Assembly: GCF_020229735.1 (NCBI RefSeq)
Contig: NZ_CP083457.1
Span: forward strand, 1 to 64,000
Direction: 5' to 3'
DNA: 64,000 nucleotides
Origin: Deinococcus taeanensis
Lineage (GTDB): Bacteria; Deinococcota; Deinococci; Deinococcales; Deinococcaceae
Under the pieces are notes generated by a model. That model was not told the origin of the DNA. It saw only the letters and a list, made by a program, of their open reading frames with translations, and searched no databases. A program made the position numbers and the translations under genes. Shown here one piece after another: positions 55,827-64,000 of this stretch; the stretch's first letter is position 1, and every line of letters begins with the position of its first letter.

Positions 55827-58057
55827 ACCTGCAACTCTACCCGGTCCGGCACCACGGCCCCGGTTCTGCGCGCAGCGTGGTGCGGGCCCTGGACGCCAAC
55901 CCACCGGCCTCACTGCTGATCGAAGGCCCCGTGGACGCCGACAGCCTGATTCCTTTTCTGGGAGACGCGGCGCTCACGCCGCCGGTCGCGGTCATGGCGC
56001 ACGTGCAGGGCCGCCCCGAGCGTTCCGTGTTCTACCCGCTGGCAGAATTCAGCCCCGAGTTTGCCGCGATTCGCTGGGCGCTGGCGCGTGGCGTGCCCGT
56101 CGCGTTTATGGATCTGCCCGCCAGCGTGACTCTGGCCGGGAGCGAAGCGGATGACCTCGGGGCGCCCGAAGAAACGGCCGCTGACCCAGACGCCGCGGCG
56201 CCCGCCACCGACCTGACGTCTGCAGAAGCAGTGCGCGCCGATCCCCTCGCCCTGCTCGCGCACGCCGCCGGGTACAGCGACTTCGAACGCTGGTGGGACG
56301 CGCTGGTCGAGTCGCGCGGGGAGGGTGAGGCCGTCTTCTCGGCCATCGCGGAGGTGATGACCGCGGTGCGTGAAGCTGAAGACGGGCACACGTCCGGGCA
56401 GGACCTGATCCGGGAGGCGCAGATGCGTCAGACCATCCGGGCGGCCCTGAAAAAAGGCAGTGTGGCGGTGGTGTGCGGGGCGTGGCACAGCCCCGCGCTG
56501 ACGCCCGAGATGCTGGCCCGCGAGGCCAAAGCTGACCCGGCCCGCGTCAAAGGCCTGCCCAAAGCCAAGGTCGCGCTGACCATCACCCCCTGGACGCATG
56601 GCCGCCTCACGCAGGCCAGCGGCTACGGCGCGGGCGTCACTTCCCCAGGCTGGTACGCGCATCTGTACGGCACGTCCACGCAGGTGAGCGAGCGCTGGCT
56701 GACCCGCTCGGCCCGGCTGCTGCGCGCCCGCGGTCTGGACGCCTCGAGCGCCCAGGTCATCGACGCGGTTCGTCTTGCGGACGCCCTGGCCACCTTGCGC
56801 GGGCGGCACCTCGCCGGGCTGGATGAACTGACGGACGCCACGCGGGCGGTGTTCGCCTGGGACTCCGACACGCCGCTGCGCCTGCTCACCGAAGAACTGT
56901 TTGTGGGTGAAGCGCTCGGCGCGGTGCCCCCGGGCGTCCCGGCCGTACCGCTGGAGCAGGACCTGGCGGCCACCCTGACCCGGCTGCGCCTGAAGCGTGA
57001 CCCCACCACCCGCGACATGACCCTCGACCTGCGCGAGGACGCCAGCCTAAGCCGCTCGCACCTGTTCCACCGCCTGAACCTGCTGCGTGTGCCGTGGGCA
57101 AAACAGTCGGCCGCCCGCGGCGCCGGCACGTTCAAGGAAGCGTGGACGCTGCGCTGGGACCCGGAATTCAGCGTCCGCATCGTGGAAGCGAGCCGCTACG
57201 GCAATACCCTCGTCCGCGCGGCGCACGGGGCAGCCCTCGCGCAGGCGCGCCAGGCACCGGACCTGGAGACGCTCTCCCGGCTGCTGGAACTCACGCGGCT
57301 GTGCGGCCTGCCCGGAGCCGCCGACTTCACGCTCGCCCGCCTGAATGCCCGGGCGGCCGACGCGGACACGGCGGCGTTGCTGCTGGCCCTCGCCCCGCTT
57401 GCCCGCCTGGCCCGGTACGGCGACGTGCGTCAGCGGGAGGGCGATGACCTCCGGCCGGTGTTCCGCACCCTGGTCACCCGCGCTGCCGCCGGCTTACCCA
57501 ACGCCGCGCACGGCCTGGGCGAGGCGGCGGCGCAGACCCTCTACAGTCAGGTGGCGCAGGCCGACGCGGCCGTGCGCCTGCTCGACGATCCGGACGCCAG
57601 CGGAGAGTGGAGTGCTGCCCTGCACGCCCTGGACGCCGAAGGCACCGCGCCTCTGCTGCGAGGTGACGCCGTGAACCGCCTGCGTGACCGGGGCATCCTG
57701 AACGCCCAGCAGGTTCAGGCCCGCCTGGCCGCGGCGCTCGCCCCTGGATCGCCACCGCTGAACGTTGCCGCGTGGCTGGTGGGCTTTATCGGCGAGGACG
57801 GGCAGACCCTGCGTCACGATCCGGCGGTTCTTCCCCTGCTTGATGCGTGGGTCGTGACCCTGGACGGCGAAGCGTTTACCGAAGTGCTGCCGCCCCTGCG
57901 CCGGGCCCTGGCGCAACTTGAGCCGCACGCGCGCCGGAACCTGGGCGAAGCACTGCGGGGCCTGGAGAAGCCCGATACCGTGAAGGCCGTCAATGACGAC
58001 CTGGGCGCCCAGGTGGTGCCGGTGGTCCTGCGGCTGTTGGGGGCGGACAAATCATGA
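55823..58057 (+). CDS. DUF5682-like protein
   Basis: 744 residues from GTG 55823. The N-terminal domain carries VRHHGPGSARSVVRAL, LIEGPVDADSLIPFL, PVAFMDLPASV and CGAWHSPAL, motifs of the DUF5682 family, whose fold is suspected to relate to the TraB/ChaN/erythromycin-esterase group. The rest is helical, with repeat-like Leu/Ala-rich units. It may be the effector of the MoxR/VWA system, but its activity is unknown. The stop overlaps the next ATG (ATGA at 58054). Confidence 0.8.
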   Translation: MNLQLYPVRHHGPGSARSVVRALDANPPASLLIEGPVDADSLIPFLGDAALTPPVAVMAHVQGRPERSVFYPLAEFSPEFAAIRWALARGVPVAFMDLPASVTLAGSEADDLGAPEETAADPDAAAPATDLTSAEAVRADPLALLAHAAGYSDFERWWDALVESRGEGEAVFSAIAEVMTAVREAEDGHTSGQDLIREAQMRQTIRAALKKGSVAVVCGAWHSPALTPEMLAREAKADPARVKGLPKAKVALTITPWTHGRLTQASGYGAGVTSPGWYAHLYGTSTQVSERWLTRSARLLRARGLDASSAQVIDAVRLADALATLRGRHLAGLDELTDATRAVFAWDSDTPLRLLTEELFVGEALGAVPPGVPAVPLEQDLAATLTRLRLKRDPTTRDMTLDLREDASLSRSHLFHRLNLLRVPWAKQSAARGAGTFKEAWTLRWDPEFSVRIVEASRYGNTLVRAAHGAALAQARQAPDLETLSRLLELTRLCGLPGAADFTLARLNARAADADTAALLLALAPLARLARYGDVRQREGDDLRPVFRTLVTRAAAGLPNAAHGLGEAAAQTLYSQVAQADAAVRLLDDPDASGEWSAALHALDAEGTAPLLRGDAVNRLRDRGILNAQQVQARLAAALAPGSPPLNVAAWLVGFIGEDGQTLRHDPAVLPLLDAWVVTLDGEAFTEVLPPLRRALAQLEPHARRNLGEALRGLEKPDTVKAVNDDLGAQVVPVVLRLLGADKS

Positions 58058-58377
58058 ACCGGCCCCCAAACATGACGGGTTCGTTCCTTGCCGCCGCCGC
58101 GCCCTGGCCTGTGGCGTGGACCGGACCGAAGGAGGACCGGCAACGTCCGCAGTGGCTGATGGACCAGCCCCGACGTCCGGCAGTGGCACAGGGTCAGGCC
58201 TGGGATCCGGGTTGCGGCTTGTGCGCCCCGTCCCCTGCGGATGGAGACGGCCTGACGCCCGGCGCGACGATACAGGCCACGCCCGGGCGCAGGGAAACTC
58301 GCCTGGACACCCTGGAAGGCCAGGATGACGGTCCGCCTCCCCAGGGCGTTGAAGGGCACACCATGGAGGAAGCGTGA
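58054..58377 (+). CDS. Small coupled ORF between DUF5682-like and VWA genes
   Basis: 107 residues from ATG 58054, with 4-base overlaps at both ends (ATGA and GTGA). Pro/Gly/Arg-rich and probably disordered (QPRRPAVAQGQAWDPGCG, EGQDDGPPPQGVEGH). The coding evidence is the coupling only; it may be a linker translated to keep the VWA gene coupled. Confidence 0.45.
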   Translation: MNRPPNMTGSFLAAAAPWPVAWTGPKEDRQRPQWLMDQPRRPAVAQGQAWDPGCGLCAPSPADGDGLTPGATIQATPGRRETRLDTLEGQDDGPPPQGVEGHTMEEA

Positions 58378-59648
58378 CAGGAGCAACAGAAGCGTTCGCA
58401 GAGCACCTTACGCCGGAGCTGGAACGGTTGCGCCGCTGGCGGCTGCTGCTGGGCGGCGAGACCGCGCGGGGCGAGAGTGCCGATGGCACCGGCTGCACGC
58501 TCGGTGAGCAGGACCGCCGCCTCGATGCCGCGCTGGCGTCGCTGTACGACGGCGCCCCCTTTGCCGTGCAGACGAGCAGACCGGAAAAAGGCCGCAAATC
58601 GCACCGCAACGTGGGCTTCGGCAAGAGTGCGCCGGTGGTGGCGGCGTGGCTGGGTGAGGTCCGGGAGCTCTTTGCGCAGTCGGCCGTGCAGGTGATGCAG
58701 CAGGACGCCGTCGACCGGCTCAACCTGTCCGCCCTGCTCCTGGAACCTGAATTGATGGAGCACCTGCAGCCTGACGTGCACCTGGCCGCCACCCTGATCA
58801 GCCTCAAAGACGCCATGCCGGACCAGGCCAAGGCGCTCGCGCGTCAGGTGGTCGCCAAGGTCGTGGCTGATCTTCAGTCGCGCCTCGCCGAGCCGCTGCG
58901 CAGCGCAGTGACGGGAAGCCTCAACCGCGCCCAGCGCAACCTGCGGCCACGCCAGAATGAAGTGGACTGGGGACGGACCCTGCTCAGGAACCTGCGCACC
59001 TACGACCCCGCGCGCCGCAGCGTGATTCCTGAACATCTGGTGGGCTACGGCCGCGCCCGGCGGCAGTTGAAGGCCGTGACCCTCTGTGTGGACCAGTCGG
59101 GCAGCATGGCGTCCAGCGTCGTGTACGCCGGTATTTTCGGTGCGGTGCTCGCCAGCCTGCCGGCCCTGAAGACAAACGTGGTGGTCTACGACACGGCCGT
59201 GGTGGACCTGACCGACCACCTGGCCGATCCGGTGGACGTTCTGTTCGGCGTGCAGCTTGGCGGTGGAAACGACACGCCCCTGGCCCTGCGGTACTGCCAC
59301 GGCCTGCTCACCAACCCCGAAGAGCACACGTTCGTCCTGATCTCCGACCTGTACGAGGGATCGGGCAGCGCCGAAATGATCCGCCGTCTCAACGAATTCC
59401 GTGAGATGGGCGCCAGAGTGATCGTGCTGCTGGCCCTGGACGACGACGGCACGCCCAGTTACGACCATGACAACGCGGCCCGCCTGGCCACGTTGGGGAT
59501 TCCGGTATTCGCCTGCACGCCAGAGTTCTTCCCCGACCTGATGGCCACCGCCCTGCAGGGCGGGGATATCGGAAGCTGGGCCGCCTCCCGCGGCATCGTG
59601 ACCGCCCGCGCCAAGGAGAATGCACCGCCTGGGCCAGTAGACCACTGA
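58374..59648 (+). CDS. VWA domain protein, MoxR partner
   Basis: 424 residues from GTG 58374. The N-terminal half is helical. The VWA domain begins at about residue 234, with MIDAS D240-Q-S-G-S (LCVDQSGSMASS), a threonine in GGGNDTPLALR and the third MIDAS aspartate in LISDLYEGSG. It resembles the CoxE/YehP-type VWA proteins paired with MoxR ATPases. Last gene of the operon, followed by a hairpin. Confidence 0.9.
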   Translation: MTGATEAFAEHLTPELERLRRWRLLLGGETARGESADGTGCTLGEQDRRLDAALASLYDGAPFAVQTSRPEKGRKSHRNVGFGKSAPVVAAWLGEVRELFAQSAVQVMQQDAVDRLNLSALLLEPELMEHLQPDVHLAATLISLKDAMPDQAKALARQVVAKVVADLQSRLAEPLRSAVTGSLNRAQRNLRPRQNEVDWGRTLLRNLRTYDPARRSVIPEHLVGYGRARRQLKAVTLCVDQSGSMASSVVYAGIFGAVLASLPALKTNVVVYDTAVVDLTDHLADPVDVLFGVQLGGGNDTPLALRYCHGLLTNPEEHTFVLISDLYEGSGSAEMIRRLNEFREMGARVIVLLALDDDGTPSYDHDNAARLATLGIPVFACTPEFFPDLMATALQGGDIGSWAASRGIVTARAKENAPPGPVDH

Positions 59649-59680
59649 AGGAGCCGGCGGCCGGCAAAGGGCGCAGGGCG

Positions 59681-59701
59681 GCCCACTGAAGGCCGGTGGG
59701 C
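59681..59701 (+). terminator. Probable terminator of the MoxR/VWA operon
   Basis: GCCCAC (59681-59686) and GTGGGC (59696-59701) form a short GC stem, followed by GGCTTGTTCT. It lies 33 bases after the VWA stop. Stem is short and the T-tract imperfect. Confidence 0.45.
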
Positions 59702-60152
59702 GGCTTGTTCTGAAGCCTGCCGGGTGTGGCACCCCCCGCCAGGACGGTTCCTGCTACTTCCGGACAGACTGCCCGCCCCGTCCTTGTGGAGCGGCCAGCA
59801 GCGGTGACGACGGGGGAGAGGGCTGCGCCCACAGCCTTCCTCACGCTGGACAATTGGGGGAGGCCGGCGACGGTGCCAGAAGCAGCTCGCCAGAGCTGCG
59901 GCTCCTATGCAACGCGTCGCACCCAGCGGCGCAGCGACTGCCACCCCACTGAACGTACGGGGCGGTACCGTCCACCCCGATGCCGACCATCACGGTGACA
60001 TCCGCGGTTCGGCAATTCCAGGACTCCTCCGGGAGGACCGGGCCAAATCGCGTGCCAGAACGTCGTTCACGCCAGGGTCGACACGTGCGCTGCGAAGTTA
60101 GTGCCGCTTGGCGACCACCTCTTCACGGCGGACAGTGGCACGCAAGCCCCCG
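59702..60152. other. Gap without a recognisable gene
   Basis: About 450 bases between the VWA operon and a decayed kinase. Open frames are low-complexity. No repeats or promoters were identified. Confidence 0.45.
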
Positions 60153-60632
60153 TCACAGCACCAGGTCCCCTCCCAGCAACGTGAACAGGAACGCGCTGCC
60201 CTTACCTGGGATGCTTTCGACCCACAGGTGGCCGCCGTGCTGGTTCACGATTTTCTGACACACTGCCAGTCCGACCCCGGTGTCTTCATACTCGTCACGG
60301 TGGTGCAGGCGCCGGAACATCTCGAAAATCCGTTCCTGGTACTGCGGCCCGCTACCCAGGCCGTTGTCCTGCACCGTGAAGCGCCACTCGCCCTGTTTCC
60401 GCTCGGCCATCACCTGAACGTGCGGCGCGACCCCGGGGCGATGGTATTTCAGTCCTCTCCGGATGAGCCCAGATCGTCTCCAGGGAGGGGTCTTGAAACA
60501 CAAGCAGTCCAGCGAAAACGAGATCCTCGATGTCGTCGCGCAGGTTGAGGGGCGCTGGTGTGGGCCGTGTGGCCGCGGAGGACTCGCTTTCGAGAAGCTG
60601 TCCACGCGCCGAGCTTGATGGGGTAAAACCAC
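60153..60632 (-). pseudogene. Decayed histidine kinase, C-terminal ATPase fragment
   Basis: The last 100 residues or so are a HATPase_c domain ([50 protein letters not shown]). The N-terminal sensor and HisKA histidine are absent. Upstream, in another frame, [19 protein letters not shown] still resembles the kinase dimerisation/ATPase border, so a deletion and a frameshift have broken the gene. Confidence 0.75.
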
Positions 60633-60644
60633 AGCGGACAGGGG

Positions 60645-61313
60645 TCAGGACGTGACGTGGTGCTCCAGACGACGCAGACTGCCCAACCAGTTTGCCTGGA
60701 GGGCGCGTGCAGCTGACTCTGTCTTTCCTGCGCGCAGGGCGCCGAGGATGGCGGCATGTTCGTGCAGTGACGCTTCCCCGCAGGACGCGGCGTTGAAGTA
60801 CGCGAGTTCGATGCGGCGGAGCTTGCGTTTCAGCGCGCGCAAGGTCTGCTGAAGTTCACGGTTGCCGGACGCTGTGATCCAGATGTCGTGAAAGGCGGTG
60901 TCGGCCTCAACGGCTCCGCGGGCATCCCGGTGGTGCAGGGCCTCACGCAGCTGCATGTCGAGGTCGCGCAGGCGCTCCAGATCACCTTCGGTCAGATGTG
61001 GAACGGCAAGCTGTAACGCAAGCACCTCCAGCGCCTCCACGACGGGATACAGCTCGGCGGCCTGTTCGTCGCGCAGCGCGGCTACGCGCGTCCAGCGGTT
61101 CAGGGCCGTCTCGACGAGCCCTTCGTCTTCAAGCCGGCGCAGCGCTTCCCGCACGGGGGTCCGGCTGACGCCGAGTTGTGCGGCGATGTCCTGATCGCGC
61201 AGGGGCTCTCCAGGCGCGAGGGTGCCGTCGATGATCCAGGTGCTGAGCTGCCTGTAAACGTCCTCGCGGGCGAGCGAGCGGGTGTGTTTCGGGGCGGTGG
61301 GAGGGATTGGCAT
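60645..61313 (-). CDS. GntR-family regulator (FadR/FCD type)
   Basis: 222 residues from ATG 61313, with GGAG upstream. An N-terminal winged helix (LAREDVYRQLSTWIIDGTL, DIAAQLGVSRTPVREALRRLEDEGLV) is followed by an all-helical FCD ligand domain (EALEVLALQLAVPHLTEGDLERL, FHDIWITASGNREL, HEHAAILGAL with the metal-site histidines). Divergent from the deacylase/ammonia-lyase operon 48 bases away, so very likely its repressor, sensing an amino-acid-derived ligand. Confidence 0.9.
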   Translation of the reverse strand: MPIPPTAPKHTRSLAREDVYRQLSTWIIDGTLAPGEPLRDQDIAAQLGVSRTPVREALRRLEDEGLVETALNRWTRVAALRDEQAAELYPVVEALEVLALQLAVPHLTEGDLERLRDLDMQLREALHHRDARGAVEADTAFHDIWITASGNRELQQTLRALKRKLRRIELAYFNAASCGEASLHEHAAILGALRAGKTESAARALQANWLGSLRRLEHHVTS

Positions 61314-61347
61314 CCTTACTCCTCAGTTTACTTCCTGGCGTGTGACA

Positions 61348-61361
61348 TATAATATATTACT
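61348..61361 (+). promoter_or_regulatory. -10 box and palindrome at a probable leaderless start
   Basis: TATAAT (61348-61353) ends eight bases before GTG 61362, so transcription should start at or next to the start codon. TAATATATTA (61350-61359) is a perfect palindrome suitable for the divergent GntR repressor. No clear -35 is seen. Confidence 0.55.
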
Positions 61362-62495
61362 GTGCCTGAGACGCTGACCGACCTGCTGGCGGCCCTGATC
61401 CGCCTGGACTCCACCAACCCCGCCCTGGTCCCCGGGGGTGCCGGCGAGGCGGTCATCGCTCGCTATGTCGTTCAGTGGCTCACCGAGCATGACATTCCCG
61501 CCGAACTTGACGAAGCCGCCCCCGGCCGCTTCAGCGTCATCGCCACGGTCAAAGGAACTGGTGGCGGCCGCACCCTGCTGCTCAACGCCCACCTCGACAC
61601 CGTCGGCACTGAGGGCATGACTGCACCGTTTGACCCCGTGGTGCGCGGCGGCCGCATGTCCGGGCGCGGCGCCTACGACATGAAAAGTGGCCTCGCGGCC
61701 TGCCTGATGGCGCTCCTCGACGCCAAGGCGACCCCTCTGCGCGGCGACGTCATCCTGACCGCCGTCGCCGATGAGGAACACGCCAGCCTCGGCATGCAGT
61801 CCGTGCTGCGGCGCGTCACGGCCGACGCCGCCATCGTCACCGAACCCACCGAGCTGTGCGTCTGCGTGGCGCACAAGGGTTTTACCTGGCACGAGATCAT
61901 CACCCATGGCCGCGCCGCCCACGGCTCCCGGCCCGACCTGGGCGTGGACGCCATCGCCCACATGGGCCGCGTCCTGGGGAAACTCGAAGGCCTCGGTCAG
62001 GCGCTGACAGCCCGGCCGGCACACCCTCTTCTGGGCCACGGCAGTCTGCACGCCTCCCTGATTACCGGCGGCCAGGAACTGTCGAGCTACCCCGAGCGCT
62101 GCACCCTGCAGGTCGAGCGCCGCACCCTGCCCGGCGAGACCCCTGAAGCGGTCACGCAGGAGATCGAGGCGCTGCTGACGGACCTGAAGGCCGACCCGAC
62201 CTTCCACGCCGAGCACCGCGTCACACTTGCCCGCGACCCGTTCGGCGTCGCGCCGAACGCGCCCATCGTTCAGATCCTCCAGCGTGCAGCTGAGCAGCAG
62301 CTCGGCGCCCCGCCCGCCGTGATCGGCCAGACCTTCTGGATGGACTCCGCCTTCCTGGCCGCCGCAGGCATTCCCACCGTGGTGTTCGGCCCACGCGGTG
62401 GTGGCGCCCACGCCACCGAGGAGTGGGTGGACCTCGCCTCTGCCGAGCAGTGCCGGCAGATCCTGACCGCCACCCTCCGCGCGTTCTGCGCCTGA
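61362..62495 (+). CDS. M20-family deacylase/peptidase (ArgE/DapE/YgeY type)
   Basis: 377 residues from GTG 61362. Zinc ligands and catalytic residues are in place: H77 and D79 in NAHLDTVG, D106 in RGAYDMKSG, the Glu pair at 138-139 in ADEEHASLG, EPTELC, and the C-terminal metal histidine in GGGAHATEEWVD. A dimerisation domain lies between. It probably removes an acyl or carbamoyl group from an amino acid. The neighbouring diaminopropionate ammonia-lyase recalls the ygeX/ygeY pair. No ribosome site; see the -10 box just upstream. Confidence 0.9.
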   Translation: MPETLTDLLAALIRLDSTNPALVPGGAGEAVIARYVVQWLTEHDIPAELDEAAPGRFSVIATVKGTGGGRTLLLNAHLDTVGTEGMTAPFDPVVRGGRMSGRGAYDMKSGLAACLMALLDAKATPLRGDVILTAVADEEHASLGMQSVLRRVTADAAIVTEPTELCVCVAHKGFTWHEIITHGRAAHGSRPDLGVDAIAHMGRVLGKLEGLGQALTARPAHPLLGHGSLHASLITGGQELSSYPERCTLQVERRTLPGETPEAVTQEIEALLTDLKADPTFHAEHRVTLARDPFGVAPNAPIVQILQRAAEQQLGAPPAVIGQTFWMDSAFLAAAGIPTVVFGPRGGGAHATEEWVDLASAEQCRQILTATLRAFCA

Positions 62496-62505
62496 AAGGA
62501 ACCCG

Positions 62506-63669
62506 ATGACCATGGACACTGTGCGCACGTACTTCAAGCCGGCCCCCGCCATCACGGTGGCCACTCCGCCCGACCCCGCCCTGCTGGCGTTCCACCAGCG
62601 GCTGCCCGGCTACGCCCCCACCCCCCTGGTGCGCGCCCCCCAGCTCGCGCAGGCCCTGGGGGTCCGGGACGCCTGGGTCAAGGACGAAGCCAACCGGCTG
62701 GGCCTGCCCGCCTACAAGATTCTCGGGGCGTCCTGGGCGGTGTACCGCGAACTGGAGACCCGCTACGGGCCGTTCACGCCCTGGTCCACCCTGAAGGAGC
62801 TGCGTGCGCAGCTTCAAAAGCATCTGCCTCTCACGCTGGTGACCGCCACGGACGGCAATCATGGCCGCGCCGTGGCCCGCACCGCGCGCTGGCTGGGCCT
62901 TGAGGCGCACATCCTGGTCCCGGAGGACATGGTGCCCGCCCGCATCCAGGCCATCGAGGGGGAAGGCGCGCGGGTGGACGTTATCCACGGCACCTACGAC
63001 GAGGCGGTCGCGGCCGCGGCCCGGCGCGCGGACGACCGGCACCTGGTGATCAGTGACACCGCCTGGGACGGGTACACCCGCGTGCCCGGCTGGGTGGTGG
63101 AAGGCTACGGCACCATTTTCCAGGAGATTGACCGGCAACTGGCGGAACAGGGAGGTCAGCAGCCGGATGTAGTCGCCGCGCAGATGGGCGTCGGCTCGCT
63201 GGCCATGGCGGTCGTGCAGCACTACCGCGCCCCAGGCCGCGAGACGCGGGTCGTCGGTGTCGAGCCCACCCACGCCGCGTGTGTGCTGCGCTCGCTGGAA
63301 GCGGGCGAGCTGACCGAGGTGCCGGGGCCGCACGTGTCGATCATGGCGGGGCTGAACTGCGGGAACACCTCCCCCCTCGCGTGGCCGTACCTGCAAGGTG
63401 GGCTGAGCGCGGCCGTCGCCATTTCCGACCGGCAGGCGGAAGACGCGATGCGCCTGCTGGCCCGGGACGGCGTGGTTTCAGGAGAAAGTGGCGCTGCCGG
63501 CGCGGGTGGCCTGCTGGCGCTGCTCACCGGCGACGGCGCGCATGCCACCCGCACGGCCGTGGGCCTGACACCGCACAGCACAGTGCTGGTCATTTCCACG
63601 GAAGGTGACACCGATCCGGAGGCGTATGCCCGAATCATCCAGGCCAGCACAAACCACGCTTGGCCCTGA
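62506..63669 (+). CDS. dpaL: 2,3-diaminopropionate ammonia-lyase-like PLP enzyme
   Basis: 387 residues from ATG 62506, with AAAGGAA upstream. Fold type II PLP enzyme: Schiff-base K71 in GLPAYKILGASWAVY, TATDGNHGRAVARTARWLG, ISDTAWDGYTRVPGWVVEGY, the Gly-rich phosphate loop AAQMGVGSLAMAV and ESGAAGAGGLLAL. These match DpaL/YgeX, which splits 2,3-diaminopropionate into pyruvate and ammonia; related substrates such as ureido- or carbamoyl-amino acids remain possible. The next gene starts inside its 3' end. Confidence 0.9.
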   Translation: MTMDTVRTYFKPAPAITVATPPDPALLAFHQRLPGYAPTPLVRAPQLAQALGVRDAWVKDEANRLGLPAYKILGASWAVYRELETRYGPFTPWSTLKELRAQLQKHLPLTLVTATDGNHGRAVARTARWLGLEAHILVPEDMVPARIQAIEGEGARVDVIHGTYDEAVAAAARRADDRHLVISDTAWDGYTRVPGWVVEGYGTIFQEIDRQLAEQGGQQPDVVAAQMGVGSLAMAVVQHYRAPGRETRVVGVEPTHAACVLRSLEAGELTEVPGPHVSIMAGLNCGNTSPLAWPYLQGGLSAAVAISDRQAEDAMRLLARDGVVSGESGAAGAGGLLALLTGDGAHATRTAVGLTPHSTVLVISTEGDTDPEAYARIIQASTNHAWP

Positions 63670-64000
63670 GCGGACCACCGCCGCACTGGATCAACCTCGC
63701 CGGCCCACCAGCGATGAACTGGGTGCGCAGCGCGTCGCGTTCACCGGACCCTGGCAGGCCGCCCGCGACTTCCTGCGCGAGAAACTCACCGCCCTGCCCG
63801 TCACGGTGGATACTGATCCCTCAGGGAAGCTCTGGCCGACCCTGCCGGGCGAATCCGATCAGGAGGTGTGGAGCGGGGGAGACCTGGACAGCGTCCCGGA
63901 CGGCGGCTGGCTTGACGGGTACCTGAACGTGTTTGCCGGGCGGGAAGTCCTGCGGCGCCTTCACGCGCAGAATGCCTGTCCCCCACCCGGTGACGCTGCG
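63626..64000 (+). CDS. M20-type Zn-dependent hydrolase, partial at window end
   Basis: The first 125 residues of a frame that stays open to the window edge. It starts at ATG 63626 (MPESSRPAQTTLGPERTTAAL) with GGAGG upstream, overlapping the lyase gene by 44 bases. GAQRVAFTGPWQAARDFLREKL, LWPTLPGES and GGDLDSVPDGGWLDG match N-carbamoyl/allantoate amidohydrolase-like enzymes (HyuC/AllC group). The first metal-ligand position, normally His in GGHLDSV, is Asp here. Confidence 0.75.
   Translation, partial: MPESSRPAQTTLGPERTTAALDQPRRPTSDELGAQRVAFTGPWQAARDFLREKLTALPVTVDTDPSGKLWPTLPGESDQEVWSGGDLDSVPDGGWLDGYLNVFAGREVLRRLHAQNACPPPGDAA

Overview
The window is a GC-rich (roughly two-thirds G+C by eye) bacterial chromosome or megaplasmid segment that most resembles Deinococcus. 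The reasons are the multi-gene TerD/TerZ stress locus, an RpoD-type sigma factor with the short non-conserved region seen in the Deinococcus-Thermus group, a probable leaderless GTG-started gene, frequent GTG/TTG starts, and many small catabolic operons linked by 4-base ATGA/GTGA overlaps. The species assignment is inference; there is no rRNA or tRNA to anchor it.

Layout. 1-6 kb: tellurite/stress (ter) locus with terD, a TerD-VWA fusion (TerF type) and terZ on +, then two convergent TerD-domain proteins on -, one fused to an AIM24 domain. 6.9-10.7 kb: DinB-fold protein, serine beta-lactamase-like hydrolase, a 50-residue ORF and a divergent RpoD-like sigma factor. 11-19.5 kb: a PAS-AraC regulator facing a tightly coupled trans-4-hydroxyproline degradation operon (epimerase, three-subunit dehydrogenase, deaminase, ketoglutarate semialdehyde dehydrogenase, periplasmic binding protein). 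19.7-25.5 kb: decayed IS1-like and IS4-like elements around a small membrane protein and a pair of CorC/HlyC proteins.

25.5-30.0 kb: an island of strikingly low GC (about 35-40%) on the - strand. It encodes a membrane-anchored tandem-thioredoxin protein, a 78-residue seven-cysteine secreted peptide, an FtsX-type two-domain permease and its MacB/LolD-type ATPase. A strong hairpin lies between peptide and transporter. The layout recalls bacteriocin export/immunity cassettes, but the peptide matches no family I recognise. This is the best candidate in the window for an undescribed system. It is bounded on the right by an IS630 element (30007-32203) that was itself split by an IS4-type element with perfect 20-bp ends and a 9-bp target duplication.

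32-36 kb: APH-family kinase, then a divergent arsN1 / marR-arsN2-flavin monooxygenase cluster around an inverted-repeat operator (probable arsenical detoxification). 36-46 kb: APC permease with a frameshift, PucR regulator, and a GABA/polyamine-type operon (two class III aminotransferases, GNAT, YtcJ-like amidohydrolase, succinate-semialdehyde dehydrogenase). 46 kb: TnpB remnant. 46.7-50.6 kb: three-PAS histidine kinase, Rcp1-like response regulator and REC-GAF-GGDEF protein. 51.5-59.6 kb: a seven-gene SWIM / DUF5691-like / MoxR / DUF5682-like / VWA operon with two small coupled ORFs and a good sigma-70 promoter. 60-64 kb: kinase remnant, GntR regulator and a divergent operon with an M20 deacylase, diaminopropionate ammonia-lyase and the start of a second M20 hydrolase.

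No CRISPR array, tRNA or rRNA was seen. Protein family calls are from motif recognition only; nothing was searched.
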